From: Syntrophaceae bacterium UBA5744
GTDB taxonomy: Bacteria > Desulfobacterota > Syntrophia > Syntrophales > UBA2192
DNA: 7,539 bases
NCBI GenBank assembly: GCA_002419215.1
Contig: DIFQ01000123.1
Span: 1 to 7,539, forward strand
Direction of reading: 5' to 3'
The position numbers and the translations under genes were made by a program. Shown here one piece after another: positions 1-5,201 of this stretch (the stretch's first letter is position 1; each line of letters begins with the position of its first letter). Under the pieces are notes generated by a model. It saw only the letters and a program-made list of their open reading frames with translations, was not told the DNA's origin and ran no database searches.

Positions 1-60
1 TGCTCTCCCGCCAGGGGAGAGGGGGAAAGCGGGAATGCTCTCCCGCCTAGGTAGAGGGAG
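1..60. repeat. Intergenic repeat with two hairpins
   Basis: The 12-mer TGCTCTCCCGCC occurs at 1-12 and again at 36-47, a spacing of 35 nt. The first copy folds with CTCTCCC (3-9) against GGGAGAG (15-21) around a 5-nt loop. A second hairpin pairs GCGGGA (29-34) with TCCCGC (41-46) around 6 nt. Neither is followed by a T-run, so they do not look like intrinsic terminators. The pattern resembles the dispersed CCCTCTCCC/GGGAGAGGG palindromes seen between genes in many high-GC proteobacterial genomes; that comparison is from memory. No coding function is seen in 1-95. Confidence 0.6.
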
Positions 61-95
61 AATCAATAACCATTCGTTGGTTCGGAGGGGATCCG

Positions 96-317
96 ATGGA
101 ATGGATCATGGGGGCAGCGGCGGTTTACGCGATCATCGCGCTTTTCAGCATGCTCGCCGATTCGAAGAGGCGGAACCGGGCCGAAAAGCAGGCGCTGATC
201 GACTGGAAGGCGGGACATGACGGCACATCAAGGGGGAGCAATGGCAATCGAAGGGGCGGCGCAGCTCGAGAAGATCATTCCGTGTCCGGTATGCAAGGAG
301 CCCAAGATATTCGTTGA
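96..317 (+). CDS. Small single-span membrane protein, unknown function
   Basis: A 73-residue reading frame begins at ATG 96 behind a strong ribosome site, GGAGGGG at 84-90, with 5 nt spacing. Residues about 4-20 are hydrophobic (GAAAVYAIIALFSML) and are followed by a basic stretch (SKRRNRAEK), which predicts an N-out, C-in inner-membrane anchor with a short cytoplasmic tail. I do not recognise a family. After about residue 40 the sequence turns into Gly/Arg/Ser-rich low complexity and overlaps the next gene by 77 nt, unusual for such tightly packed phage genes. A +2 shift near 215 would end it at TGA 218-220, overlapping an ATG at 217 as ATGA. So the last 30 or so residues may be the product of an indel. 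The first half is the convincing part. Confidence 0.55.
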   Translation: MEWIMGAAAVYAIIALFSMLADSKRRNRAEKQALIDWKAGHDGTSRGSNGNRRGGAAREDHSVSGMQGAQDIR

Positions 318-432
318 CGGTAACCTGGACGTCGAAGGGCAATTCTCTTTTTATTGCGACAGCAGGATCTGCAAAGGAAAAAAAAGATTCATAAACAAAA
401 ATCATCTCAAAAAATTATTGAATTCTGCTTAA
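241..432 (+). CDS. Small zinc-ribbon protein
   Basis: From ATG 241 this encodes 63 residues. The start is chosen over ATG 217 because AAGGGGGAG lies just upstream at correct spacing; the longer form would add eight residues. The protein has a CPVC pair and a later FYCDSRIC pair (C-x2-C, then C-x4-C), an arrangement suited to binding one zinc ion, with an aromatic-rich strand between them as in zinc ribbons. The tail is lysine and asparagine rich (KGKKRFINKNHLKKLL), suggesting nucleic acid contact. Small Zn-ribbon proteins are common in phages as regulators or of unknown role; no specific function can be assigned. The 5' half is GC-rich like its neighbours while the 3' half, from about 340, is strikingly A-rich. 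Confidence 0.6.
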   Translation: MAIEGAAQLEKIIPCPVCKEPKIFVDGNLDVEGQFSFYCDSRICKGKKRFINKNHLKKLLNSA

Positions 433-447
433 ATTCGATGTTATAGA
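418..447 (+). promoter_or_regulatory. Candidate sigma70-like promoter
   Basis: TTGAAT at 418-423 and TATAGA at 442-447 are separated by 18 nt and sit in the most AT-rich DNA of the window, between the zinc-ribbon gene and the lysis block. Each hexamer matches the consensus at four of six bases, so this is only a weak call. A transcript from here would run about 125 nt through a hairpin at 499-519 and into the terminator at 544-579 before reaching the endolysin. Confidence 0.25.
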
Positions 448-462
448 AAAACCTGATTTGAA

Positions 463-520
463 AATGCGCTTATCCTGAGCGAAGTGCCCCTGGGTGGGCC
501 CCTCTCCGATACGGAGGGGG
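463..520. repeat. Dispersed palindromic element remnant
   Basis: TATCCTGAGCGAAGTGC (471-487) looks like part of the widespread TCATCCTGAGCGAAG-type intergenic repeat that I recall from many bacterial chromosomes. It is followed by an imperfect hairpin, CCCCTCTCCG (499-508) against CGGAGGGG (512-519) with an ATA loop and a 2-nt bulge. There is no T-run after it. No reading frame of quality covers 433-602. Confidence 0.45.
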
Positions 521-543
521 AGCGCAGCATACAAGGCCCTGAG

Positions 544-584
544 CGGCCGTTGGTCTTGAGAGACCGGCGGCCGTTTTTTATTTT
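544..584 (+). terminator. Strong rho-independent terminator ahead of endolysin
   Basis: A 13-bp stem pairs 544-556 with 561-573 around the tetraloop TGAG; two of the pairs are G-U and the rest are Watson-Crick. It is followed at once by TTTTTTATTTT (574-584). This is a textbook intrinsic terminator for + strand transcription. It lies 112 nt after the zinc-ribbon stop and only 8 nt before the endolysin ribosome site, so it either ends the upstream unit or gates expression of the late genes. Confidence 0.88.
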
Positions 585-602
585 GCGGGCCAGGAGATAG
601 CG

Positions 603-1160
603 GTGCTCGACACTTCCCGCCTGAACAACTTCGAATACGCCTTCCAGAAAACCTACGATCTGGAGAAGGGCTATGTCCCGCCCAGCGACGCCGACCCGGA
701 GACGCTCGACGGCATTACGATCAACTTCTTCAACGAGGCCGTGAAGCGCGGGATCGTCCCGGACCGGGGAGGCCTGCGGGCCATGACCTTCGAGGACAAC
801 AAAACGATTTCGCGCATTTTGATCTGGATGGAGCACCGCCTCGGCGAACTTAACGACCGGGAGATCGCGGCCGAGGTGTACGACACGATCTTCAATGCCG
901 GCGCGGGCGCGGGGACAAGGATCGCCCAGAAGGCCTGCAACTTTCTCGGTGAGGGACTCCGGGAAGACGGGATCATGGGCCTGGCCACCCTGGGGGCCCT
1001 GAACCGCTGGAGCGCGAAGGATTCCCGGGCCCTCTTCAAGGCCCTGAACGGATTCCAGTTCATCTACTTTGTGGCCGTGAGCTCCAGGAACCCGAAAAAG
1101 AGGAAATTCAATTTCGGCTGGATGAAGCGGATACAGGACTACCGGGAGGAATCAAAGTGA
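603..1160 (+). CDS. Endolysin, GH108-like with peptidoglycan-binding C terminus
   Basis: A 185-residue protein starts at GTG 603, with AGGAG at 592-596 giving a 6-nt spacing. The N-terminal part contains F-x3-FQKTYDLEKGYV followed by DADPETLDGITINFFNEA, which fits the glycosyl hydrolase 108 pattern (hExGGy, then D-x-GG-T-x-GIT). Glu21 is the expected catalytic acid, although the usual second Gly of EGGY is replaced (EKGY). The C-terminal third has a motif with DGIMGLATLGALN, like the DG-x-x-G-x-x-T repeat of peptidoglycan-binding domains in this family. No signal peptide is visible, so release would need a holin or membrane leakage. It would cut the murein glycan strand at the end of infection. 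It is the first gene of the lysis block and the next frame overlaps its stop (GTGA). Without a family search the GH108 call rests on motif and length, which are typical. Confidence 0.8.
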   Translation: MLDTSRLNNFEYAFQKTYDLEKGYVPPSDADPETLDGITINFFNEAVKRGIVPDRGGLRAMTFEDNKTISRILIWMEHRLGELNDREIAAEVYDTIFNAGAGAGTRIAQKACNFLGEGLREDGIMGLATLGALNRWSAKDSRALFKALNGFQFIYFVAVSSRNPKKRKFNFGWMKRIQDYREESK

Positions 1161-1246
1161 AGAAGGAATCGAACCCGAAACCACCTTCTATCGAGAAAAG
1201 GCCAACTCCGCCACCGGGGCCTCCGCCCCCGCGGAAGCATATATGA
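1157..1246 (+). CDS. 29-residue proline-rich peptide
   Basis: GTG 1157 overlaps the endolysin stop as GTGA and has GGGAGGA (1144-1150) 6 nt upstream, the best ribosome site in the area. The frame encodes 29 residues, of which about 11 are proline. It begins MKKESNPKPP, has the core TPPPGPPPPRK and ends in HI. There is no lipobox, signal peptide or membrane segment. Proline-rich small proteins occur in phage lysis cassettes (for example Rz1-type outer spanins), but those are lipoproteins, so that identity is not supported here. I do not recognise a homologue. The start-stop overlap and the ribosome site argue that it is translated. Confidence 0.5.
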   Translation: MKKESNPKPPSIEKRPTPPPGPPPPRKHI

Positions 1247-1311
1247 ATTTCAAGCAGCCACCCGGCGTACCGAACTGAGACGCCGCCGGGAAAGGACCAC
1301 TGCTTCAAGTG

Positions 1312-1353
1312 GCCCCGGGGCCTGCGGACGAGGATCCGCAGGCCCACAGGGGC
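1312..1353 (+). promoter_or_regulatory. Long mRNA hairpin within lysis block
   Basis: An 11-bp perfect stem pairs GGGCCTGCGGA (1318-1328) with TCCGCAGGCCC (1335-1345) around a 6-nt loop. Beneath it a second 5-bp helix pairs GCCCC (1312-1316) with GGGGC (1349-1353) across a small internal loop. It ends 8 nt before the GGGAGG ribosome site of the next gene. It has no U-run, so it is not a standard terminator. It could shape translation or mark an RNase processing site. The 5' arm also carries a perfect 12-bp DNA palindrome, GGCCCCGGGGCC (1311-1322). Confidence 0.6.
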
Positions 1354-1371
1354 ATGAAAAGGGAGGACGCC

Positions 1372-1518
1372 ATGTTCAAGAAGCTGAACCAGAAAGGCAT
1401 CCTGGTCATCGAATGGCTGGTGATCATGGCGATCATCGCGGGGATCGGCGCGGGCTACATGCTGGCCGACCAGGACACGGTGATCATCGAGAAGCCGGCG
1501 CAGGTAGAGAAACAATGA
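1372..1518 (+). CDS. 48-residue membrane peptide with prepilin-like N terminus
   Basis: The start is ATG 1372, with GGGAGG (1361-1366) at 5-nt spacing; the in-frame ATG 1354 would add six residues but lies between the hairpin and that ribosome site. The protein begins MFKKLNQKGILVIEWLVIM and continues as one hydrophobic helix to about residue 30, followed by an acidic and polar tail of about 18 residues. The N terminus matches the type IV prepilin (class III) leader: a short basic leader, Gly9 as the cleavage site, and Glu14 at mature position +5, before a hydrophobic helix. Its position between the endolysin and a second hydrolase would equally suit a small holin or lysis accessory. The function is unknown. 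Its stop overlaps the next start as ATGA. Confidence 0.65.
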   Translation: MFKKLNQKGILVIEWLVIMAIIAGIGAGYMLADQDTVIIEKPAQVEKQ

Positions 1519-2039
1519 TCGAGCTTCTGCCAGGCGACTGCTTCGTCGTCAGGACCGACAGCCCCCTCGCGGGCCTCATCAACTGGGGCCAGGCCTTGTG
1601 GTCGCAGGACAGCCGCGCGGAGTTCAATCATTCGGGCTTCGTCGTGAGCGGCGACGGCACCACCTTCGAGAGCCTCTCCCGGCTGGGTCATTATGACATC
1701 AACCAGTATCGGGGCTGCCCGATCCTGATCGTGCGCTACGCGGAGATGACGCCGCAGCGCTTCCAGGCGGCCTACGAGGCCGTGAAAAAATACGACGGCA
1801 TGCCATACCCCTGGTGGCGGTTCCCCCTGCACCTGGTGGGGCTGGCGAAGCATATCCACTGGTCCTTCCCGGTCTGCTCGGAGCTGACGGGCAGGATGCT
1901 GAACAAGGCGGGGTTCACCGACTCGACGGGCTGGGGGACGACGCCCGACTACTGGGCGGACAAGTGGCGCGAGCTGCTCCGCTACGAGGCGAAGAAGCTG
2001 ACCAAAGTGTGGGACCAGGTCCTGCCGGCGAGGGAGTGA
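1515..2039 (+). CDS. YiiX/NlpC-P60-like permuted cysteine hydrolase
   Basis: A 174-residue protein starts at ATG 1515, coupled by ATGA to the gene before. The order of likely catalytic residues is that of the permuted papain-like group (YaeF/YiiX, MEROPS C92-like). His39 lies in FNHSGFVV, followed by a strand and Glu52 in TTFESL. Cys121 comes in FPVCSELTGRML at the start of a helix. The N-terminal LLPGDCFVV strand is typical of the fold. No signal peptide is seen. Known relatives are amidases or peptidases acting on peptide or acyl bonds; the substrate is unproven here. In this context a second lysis enzyme acting on murein crosslinks or envelope lipid-linked bonds is the simplest inference. 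Upstream in-frame codons from 1413 are rejected because they overlap the previous gene. Confidence 0.75.
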   Translation: MIELLPGDCFVVRTDSPLAGLINWGQALWSQDSRAEFNHSGFVVSGDGTTFESLSRLGHYDINQYRGCPILIVRYAEMTPQRFQAAYEAVKKYDGMPYPWWRFPLHLVGLAKHIHWSFPVCSELTGRMLNKAGFTDSTGWGTTPDYWADKWRELLRYEAKKLTKVWDQVLPARE

Positions 2040-2042
2040 ATC

Positions 2043-2312
2043 ATGGACTGGTCGGTCGAGCTGGCCGAGTGGATCCGGAAGATGTACACGGAGTACCGCA
2101 TTGTGGACGTGGATCCCGTCATCCGCGCCGCCGCAGAATGGTTCACCACGGCCTGGGGCGGGTGGCTCGCGCGCAATGTCCTGGCCGTCTCGATTGTGGG
2201 CCACGTGCTGGCCTGGCTGAAGATCCGGGCGATCCGGACGCCGTCGGTTGCCGACGACAAGATTGTCACGTACCTGCAGTGGGTGTTTACGGGCCCCTGG
2301 AGAAAGCGCTGA
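2043..2312 (+). CDS. Trp-rich small protein with one hydrophobic segment
   Basis: An 89-residue protein starts at ATG 2043, 3 nt after the previous stop, with GAGGGAG upstream. It carries eight tryptophans (about 9%). Residues about 44-60 (NVLAVSIVGHVLAWLKI) form a moderately hydrophobic helix flanked by Arg and Lys, and the C terminus ends in WRKR. A role at the membrane, perhaps as a holin-like or accessory lysis protein, is inferred only from this and from its place next to two cell-wall enzymes. I do not recognise a family. The stop overlaps the next start (TGATG). Confidence 0.65.
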   Translation: MDWSVELAEWIRKMYTEYRIVDVDPVIRAAAEWFTTAWGGWLARNVLAVSIVGHVLAWLKIRAIRTPSVADDKIVTYLQWVFTGPWRKR

Positions 2313-2530
2313 TGGACGAATGCGACGTGGCCGCCGAGCTTCAGCAGCGGGATCGCGAAGGCGGCCTGCGGGTTGCCCTGCAGGCGGCCCATCGGGAAAC
2401 GGTTCCCCTGGTCATTAACGGGGAGCGCTGCTGCCTGGAGTGCGAGGAGCCGATCGACCCGGAACGGCTCAGGGCCAACCCCGGGGCCGTCCGGTGCGTG
2501 GCCTGCCAGGAAAAGATGGAACGGAGGTAG
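2312..2530 (+). CDS. TraR/DksA-type C4 zinc-finger protein
   Basis: A 72-residue protein starts at ATG 2312, overlapping the previous stop. It has C41-x2-C44, 17 residues, then C62-x2-C65 with the core CLECEEPIDPERL and PGAVRCVACQEKME, which matches TraR closely in spacing and total length (F-plasmid TraR is 73 residues). An acidic N terminus (MDECD) is where TraR-type proteins place the carboxylate that enters the RNA polymerase secondary channel. TraR mimics DksA plus ppGpp and alters promoter choice. Mu-like and lambda-like phages often carry such a gene late in the lysis block, and here it directly precedes the packaging genes. It may tune host or late phage transcription, but its effect is not visible in the sequence. 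Family assignment is firm. Confidence 0.88.
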   Translation: MDECDVAAELQQRDREGGLRVALQAAHRETVPLVINGERCCLECEEPIDPERLRANPGAVRCVACQEKMERR

Positions 2531-2533
2531 CTG

Positions 2534-2899
2534 ATGGAGCAGCTCGTCACGTTCGTGAAGGTGCTCGGAGAGTTCGGCCAGCTCGGTCTCGTCGGAATCA
2601 TCGTCTTTATCTGGTGGAAGGACCAGGCCGTCCAGAGAAAACTGTTCGAGACCTACCGCGCCGACATCACGAAGATACTGTCCTCTTACGAAAAGGACAT
2701 GGCCGAGCAGCGCGAGATGTACCGCTCGAATGTCTCCCTGGTGCGCGACTACCAAAGCGTGGCGGGGGACCTCAAGGACATCGTCATCCTGGCCACGCAG
2801 ACGATGACAACCCTGCATGCCGACGTGAACAACAACCGCTTCTGCCCGATGGTGCGGGTGGAATCCGGAAAGACCCGCTTCGAGGTGAGCCCGAAATGA
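2534..2899 (+). CDS. Membrane-anchored coiled-coil phage protein (DUF2730-like position)
   Basis: A 121-residue protein starts at ATG 2534, with GGAGG at 2523-2527, 3 nt after the TraR-like stop. Residues about 14-28 (FGQLGLVGIIVFIWW) form one transmembrane helix, followed by a long charged helix to about 95 with heptad-like spacing. The end carries NNNRFCPMVR, a short conserved-looking tail with a single Cys. The design and its place between a TraR-like gene and the small terminase match Mu gp25 (DUF2730) relatives, whose function is unknown; an inner spanin is another possibility. The match is by architecture and order, not by confirmed homology. Confidence 0.75.
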   Translation: MEQLVTFVKVLGEFGQLGLVGIIVFIWWKDQAVQRKLFETYRADITKILSSYEKDMAEQREMYRSNVSLVRDYQSVAGDLKDIVILATQTMTTLHADVNNNRFCPMVRVESGKTRFEVSPK

Positions 2900-3144
2900 G
2901 CACCGAGCGACTTCAAAACATGGGGAGGCTTCAGGAGCAGGAGCTGAAGGCCAAGGAGCTGCGGCTGCGGATCGGCGCGCTGATCGAGCAGATCCGGCTC
3001 AGGCTGGACCCCTTCGAGGACATCGAGGAGCTGGACATCGAGACCTCGACGACGCTGATGATCGAGCTGGGCCGCCTGGTGATCGAGTACAAGGGCCTGC
3101 TCGAGCAGAACAAGGCCATCAAGAAAGCCCTGGGGAAAAGCTGA
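2896..3144 (+). CDS. Small helical phage protein (Mu gp26-like position)
   Basis: An 82-residue, highly charged, all-helical protein starts at ATG 2896, overlapping the previous stop as ATGA. It has no cysteines or membrane segments. Two helical parts flank a central LDPFEDIEELDIE stretch and a second helix with LMIELGRLVIEYKGLLEQN, which would pair as a helical hairpin or coiled coil. Proteins of this size and pattern commonly sit just ahead of the terminase in Mu-like phages; none has a clear function that I know. Its stop overlaps the small terminase start (TGATG), so it is probably translated together with it. Confidence 0.75.
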   Translation: MSTERLQNMGRLQEQELKAKELRLRIGALIEQIRLRLDPFEDIEELDIETSTTLMIELGRLVIEYKGLLEQNKAIKKALGKS

Positions 3145-3611
3145 TGGGGCAGGAATACGATTTCGAGACCCGCGAGCAGGCCGAGGAGCTCTACGTCGTC
3201 GACGGTTTGACGTTCGAGCAGGTCGCCCAGCGCACGGGCGTCTCGGCAACGCAGCTCAAGACCTGGTCGGCCGTTGAGAAGTGGCGCGAGAAGCGCCAGG
3301 AGTACCGGGCCTCGCTGAAGGACATCAAGAGCAACATGGCCAAGATGCGCAGCGCCCTGGCCCGGAAAGCCGTCCAGAGCCTCGATCCGCAAGACATCTA
3401 CGCCTTCGTCCGCCTCGAGAAGATCGCGGGCAAGGGTGACAGGACCGCCCTCGACGGGGCGCAGATCGACAAGCCGGCGTTCTTCCTGGAGAGTCTGGAG
3501 TTCATCGCGGCGATCCTGAAGGAAAAAGACCCCGAGGGCCTCAAGGTGCTGGCCCGCAACTTCGACGACCTGGTGGGCGCGTTCAAGGCAAGGTATGCAG
3601 AAGCGACCTAA
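3144..3611 (+). CDS. Phage terminase small subunit-like HTH protein
   Basis: A 155-residue protein starts at ATG 3144. Residues about 8-45 contain a helix-turn-helix (EELYVVDGLTFEQVAQRTGV followed by SATQLKTWSAVEKWREK) of the kind found at the N terminus of small terminase proteins, including DUF1804-type proteins of Mu-like phages. The remainder is helical and suits oligomer formation. It would recognise phage DNA and bring it to the motor. It ends 17 nt inside the large terminase gene, the usual TerS-TerL pairing. It could be a different HTH protein, but adjacency to a clear large subunit makes the call good. Confidence 0.82.
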   Translation: MGQEYDFETREQAEELYVVDGLTFEQVAQRTGVSATQLKTWSAVEKWREKRQEYRASLKDIKSNMAKMRSALARKAVQSLDPQDIYAFVRLEKIAGKGDRTALDGAQIDKPAFFLESLEFIAAILKEKDPEGLKVLARNFDDLVGAFKARYAEAT

Positions 3612-5178
3612 AATAACGGAACTTCGCTTCGATCGCTGGTCGGACGAGCTTCGCGAGTGGATCAAGAAGTCCGTCTCGCCCTTCGAGGACGATACGCCGG
3701 AGAAGCAGAAAGAGCGCGTCTCCCGGGCTGAGTGGGACCGCCTGTTCTTCCTGAAGACCTACCTGCCCCACTACTTCTCGCTGGCCTTCGAGGACTTCCA
3801 CGAGGAGTGGTCGGAGCTGGCCGACATCGAGAACGACGTCGTTCCCCTGGCGGCCCCCCGCGAGCACGCCAAGAGCACCTTCTTCACCTTCGGCGTGCCC
3901 ATTCACGACATCGCGTACGCCCGCAAGCACTTCATCATGATCGTCTCGGACACCAACGACCAGGCCAAAGGCTTCACCCTGCCCATCCGGGTCGAGCTGG
4001 AGGAAAACGTGCGATTGCTGCACGACTTCGGCGAGTTCAGGGGCCGCAAGTGGACCGACAGCGACTTCACCACGGCAAACGGCGTGCGCGTGCTGGCCCG
4101 GGGCCGCGGCGAGAAGGTGCGCGGCCTGAAGAACATGCAGTGGCGCCCCGACCGGGTGATCGTGGACGACTTCGAGAACGACGAGAACGTACGCAACCCG
4201 CGCCTGGTCAAGCAGGGCATGGACTGGCTGCTGCAGGCCGTCCTGGGATCGCTGGGCGAGGGCTACAGCTTCACGATGGTGGGCAACAAGTTCGCCTCGC
4301 GATCCATCCTGGCGCAGTTCCTGGCCGCCAAGGACGAGGAGGGAAAGCCGCTCTACCCCGGCCGGGAGTACGACGCGATCCGCGAGGACGGCTCGCCCCT
4401 GTGGCCCGAGCTGTGGCCCCTGGAGCGCCTCGAGAAGCGCAAGCGCCAGATGGGCACGGTGCGCTTCAACCGCGAGATGCGAAACCGCGTGGGCGCCGAG
4501 GAGAGCCCGATCAAGGAGAGCTGGGTGATCTACGTCCCCCAGGAGGAGCTCGTCAAACCCCGGGAGCTGCGCGTCTCGGCCTTCCTGGACCCCTCCGGCA
4601 AGGGCACGGAAACGTCGGACTTCAAGGCGATCGTCGTCGTGGGGCGGTGCGAGGAGACCGGTGTCACCGACGTCCTGTACGCAGCGATCCGACACAGCAC
4701 CGTCAACGAGATGTGGGCGAAGGTCTGGGAGGTCGATGCCGAGTTCGGCTGCGGGATGGGCGTGGAGATCAACATGTTCCAGGACTTCCTGGTGGATTCC
4801 TACACGAACTACGCGGAGAAGGCCGGCCGCTACGTCAACCTGCACAAGGTGACGCACAAGACCGAGAAGATCGCCCGCATCGTCAACCGGATCTCGCCCC
4901 TCATGGAGTTCGGCAAGCTGCGGTTCATCAAGGGGCACAGCGACCAGGACCTGCTCGTCGAGCAGCTCATCTACATCATGGACGCAAACGTCAACGACGA
5001 CGGGCCCGACGCCCTCGAGGGGGCGCTCTCGCTGAACGCATCCGGGGCGATCGTCGATCTGTCCAGGGCCGTCGAGCGGCGCGAGGCCATCATGCGGCGC
5101 GACGGCGTGCGGCCCAGGGAGGGTTTCTTCGGGCGGTTCCGCAACCGGCCGCAGATGCGCGAGGCGGTGAGGCCGTGA
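3595..5178 (+). CDS. Phage terminase large subunit
   Basis: A 527-residue protein, normal for the family, starts at ATG 3595 behind AAGG-type ribosome sequence and overlaps the small subunit by 17 nt. The N-terminal ATPase has a Walker A-like loop, APREHAKST (residues 87-95), and a Walker B strand, RVIVDDF (187-193), with Asp in place of the more usual Glu after the metal-binding Asp. The C-terminal RNase H-like nuclease shows the expected acidic residues: Asp332 in FLDPSGKG, Glu391 in GVEINMF and Asp472 in DDGPDALEG. It would drive ATP-powered DNA entry into the prohead and cut the concatemer or host-joined DNA. The reading frame is intact. Confidence 0.93.
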   Translation: MQKRPKITELRFDRWSDELREWIKKSVSPFEDDTPEKQKERVSRAEWDRLFFLKTYLPHYFSLAFEDFHEEWSELADIENDVVPLAAPREHAKSTFFTFGVPIHDIAYARKHFIMIVSDTNDQAKGFTLPIRVELEENVRLLHDFGEFRGRKWTDSDFTTANGVRVLARGRGEKVRGLKNMQWRPDRVIVDDFENDENVRNPRLVKQGMDWLLQAVLGSLGEGYSFTMVGNKFASRSILAQFLAAKDEEGKPLYPGREYDAIREDGSPLWPELWPLERLEKRKRQMGTVRFNREMRNRVGAEESPIKESWVIYVPQEELVKPRELRVSAFLDPSGKGTETSDFKAIVVVGRCEETGVTDVLYAAIRHSTVNEMWAKVWEVDAEFGCGMGVEINMFQDFLVDSYTNYAEKAGRYVNLHKVTHKTEKIARIVNRISPLMEFGKLRFIKGHSDQDLLVEQLIYIMDANVNDDGPDALEGALSLNASGAIVDLSRAVERREAIMRRDGVRPREGFFGRFRNRPQMREAVRP

Positions 5179-5201
5179 AAAGCAAGTGAGGCTGGTTTGC
5201 G

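Noticed and set aside
1..60. CRISPR-like repeat spacing
   Set aside because: Only two copies of a 12-mer with no regular spacers and no cas genes nearby.
1243..1278. 11-codon frame starting at ATG 1243, overlapping the stop of the proline-rich peptide
   Set aside because: Too short to judge and no good ribosome site of its own; could be a coupled leader but not supportable.
1311..1353. Possible tRNA or terminator
   Set aside because: There is no cloverleaf with T-loop and anticodon arms, and no T-run after the stem, so it is only a hairpin.
1309..1371. N-terminal extension of the prepilin-like peptide from GTG 1309
   Set aside because: This part covers the long hairpin and lies upstream of the GGGAGG ribosome site, which clearly serves ATG 1372.
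3583..4938. 451-codon minus-strand frame opposite the large terminase
   Set aside because: Shadow of the terminase; no ribosome site or domain, and terminase motifs on the + strand are intact.
3732..5189. Long + strand frame overlapping the terminase
   Set aside because: Arg/Pro/Gly-rich out-of-frame reading of the terminase gene with no known motif.
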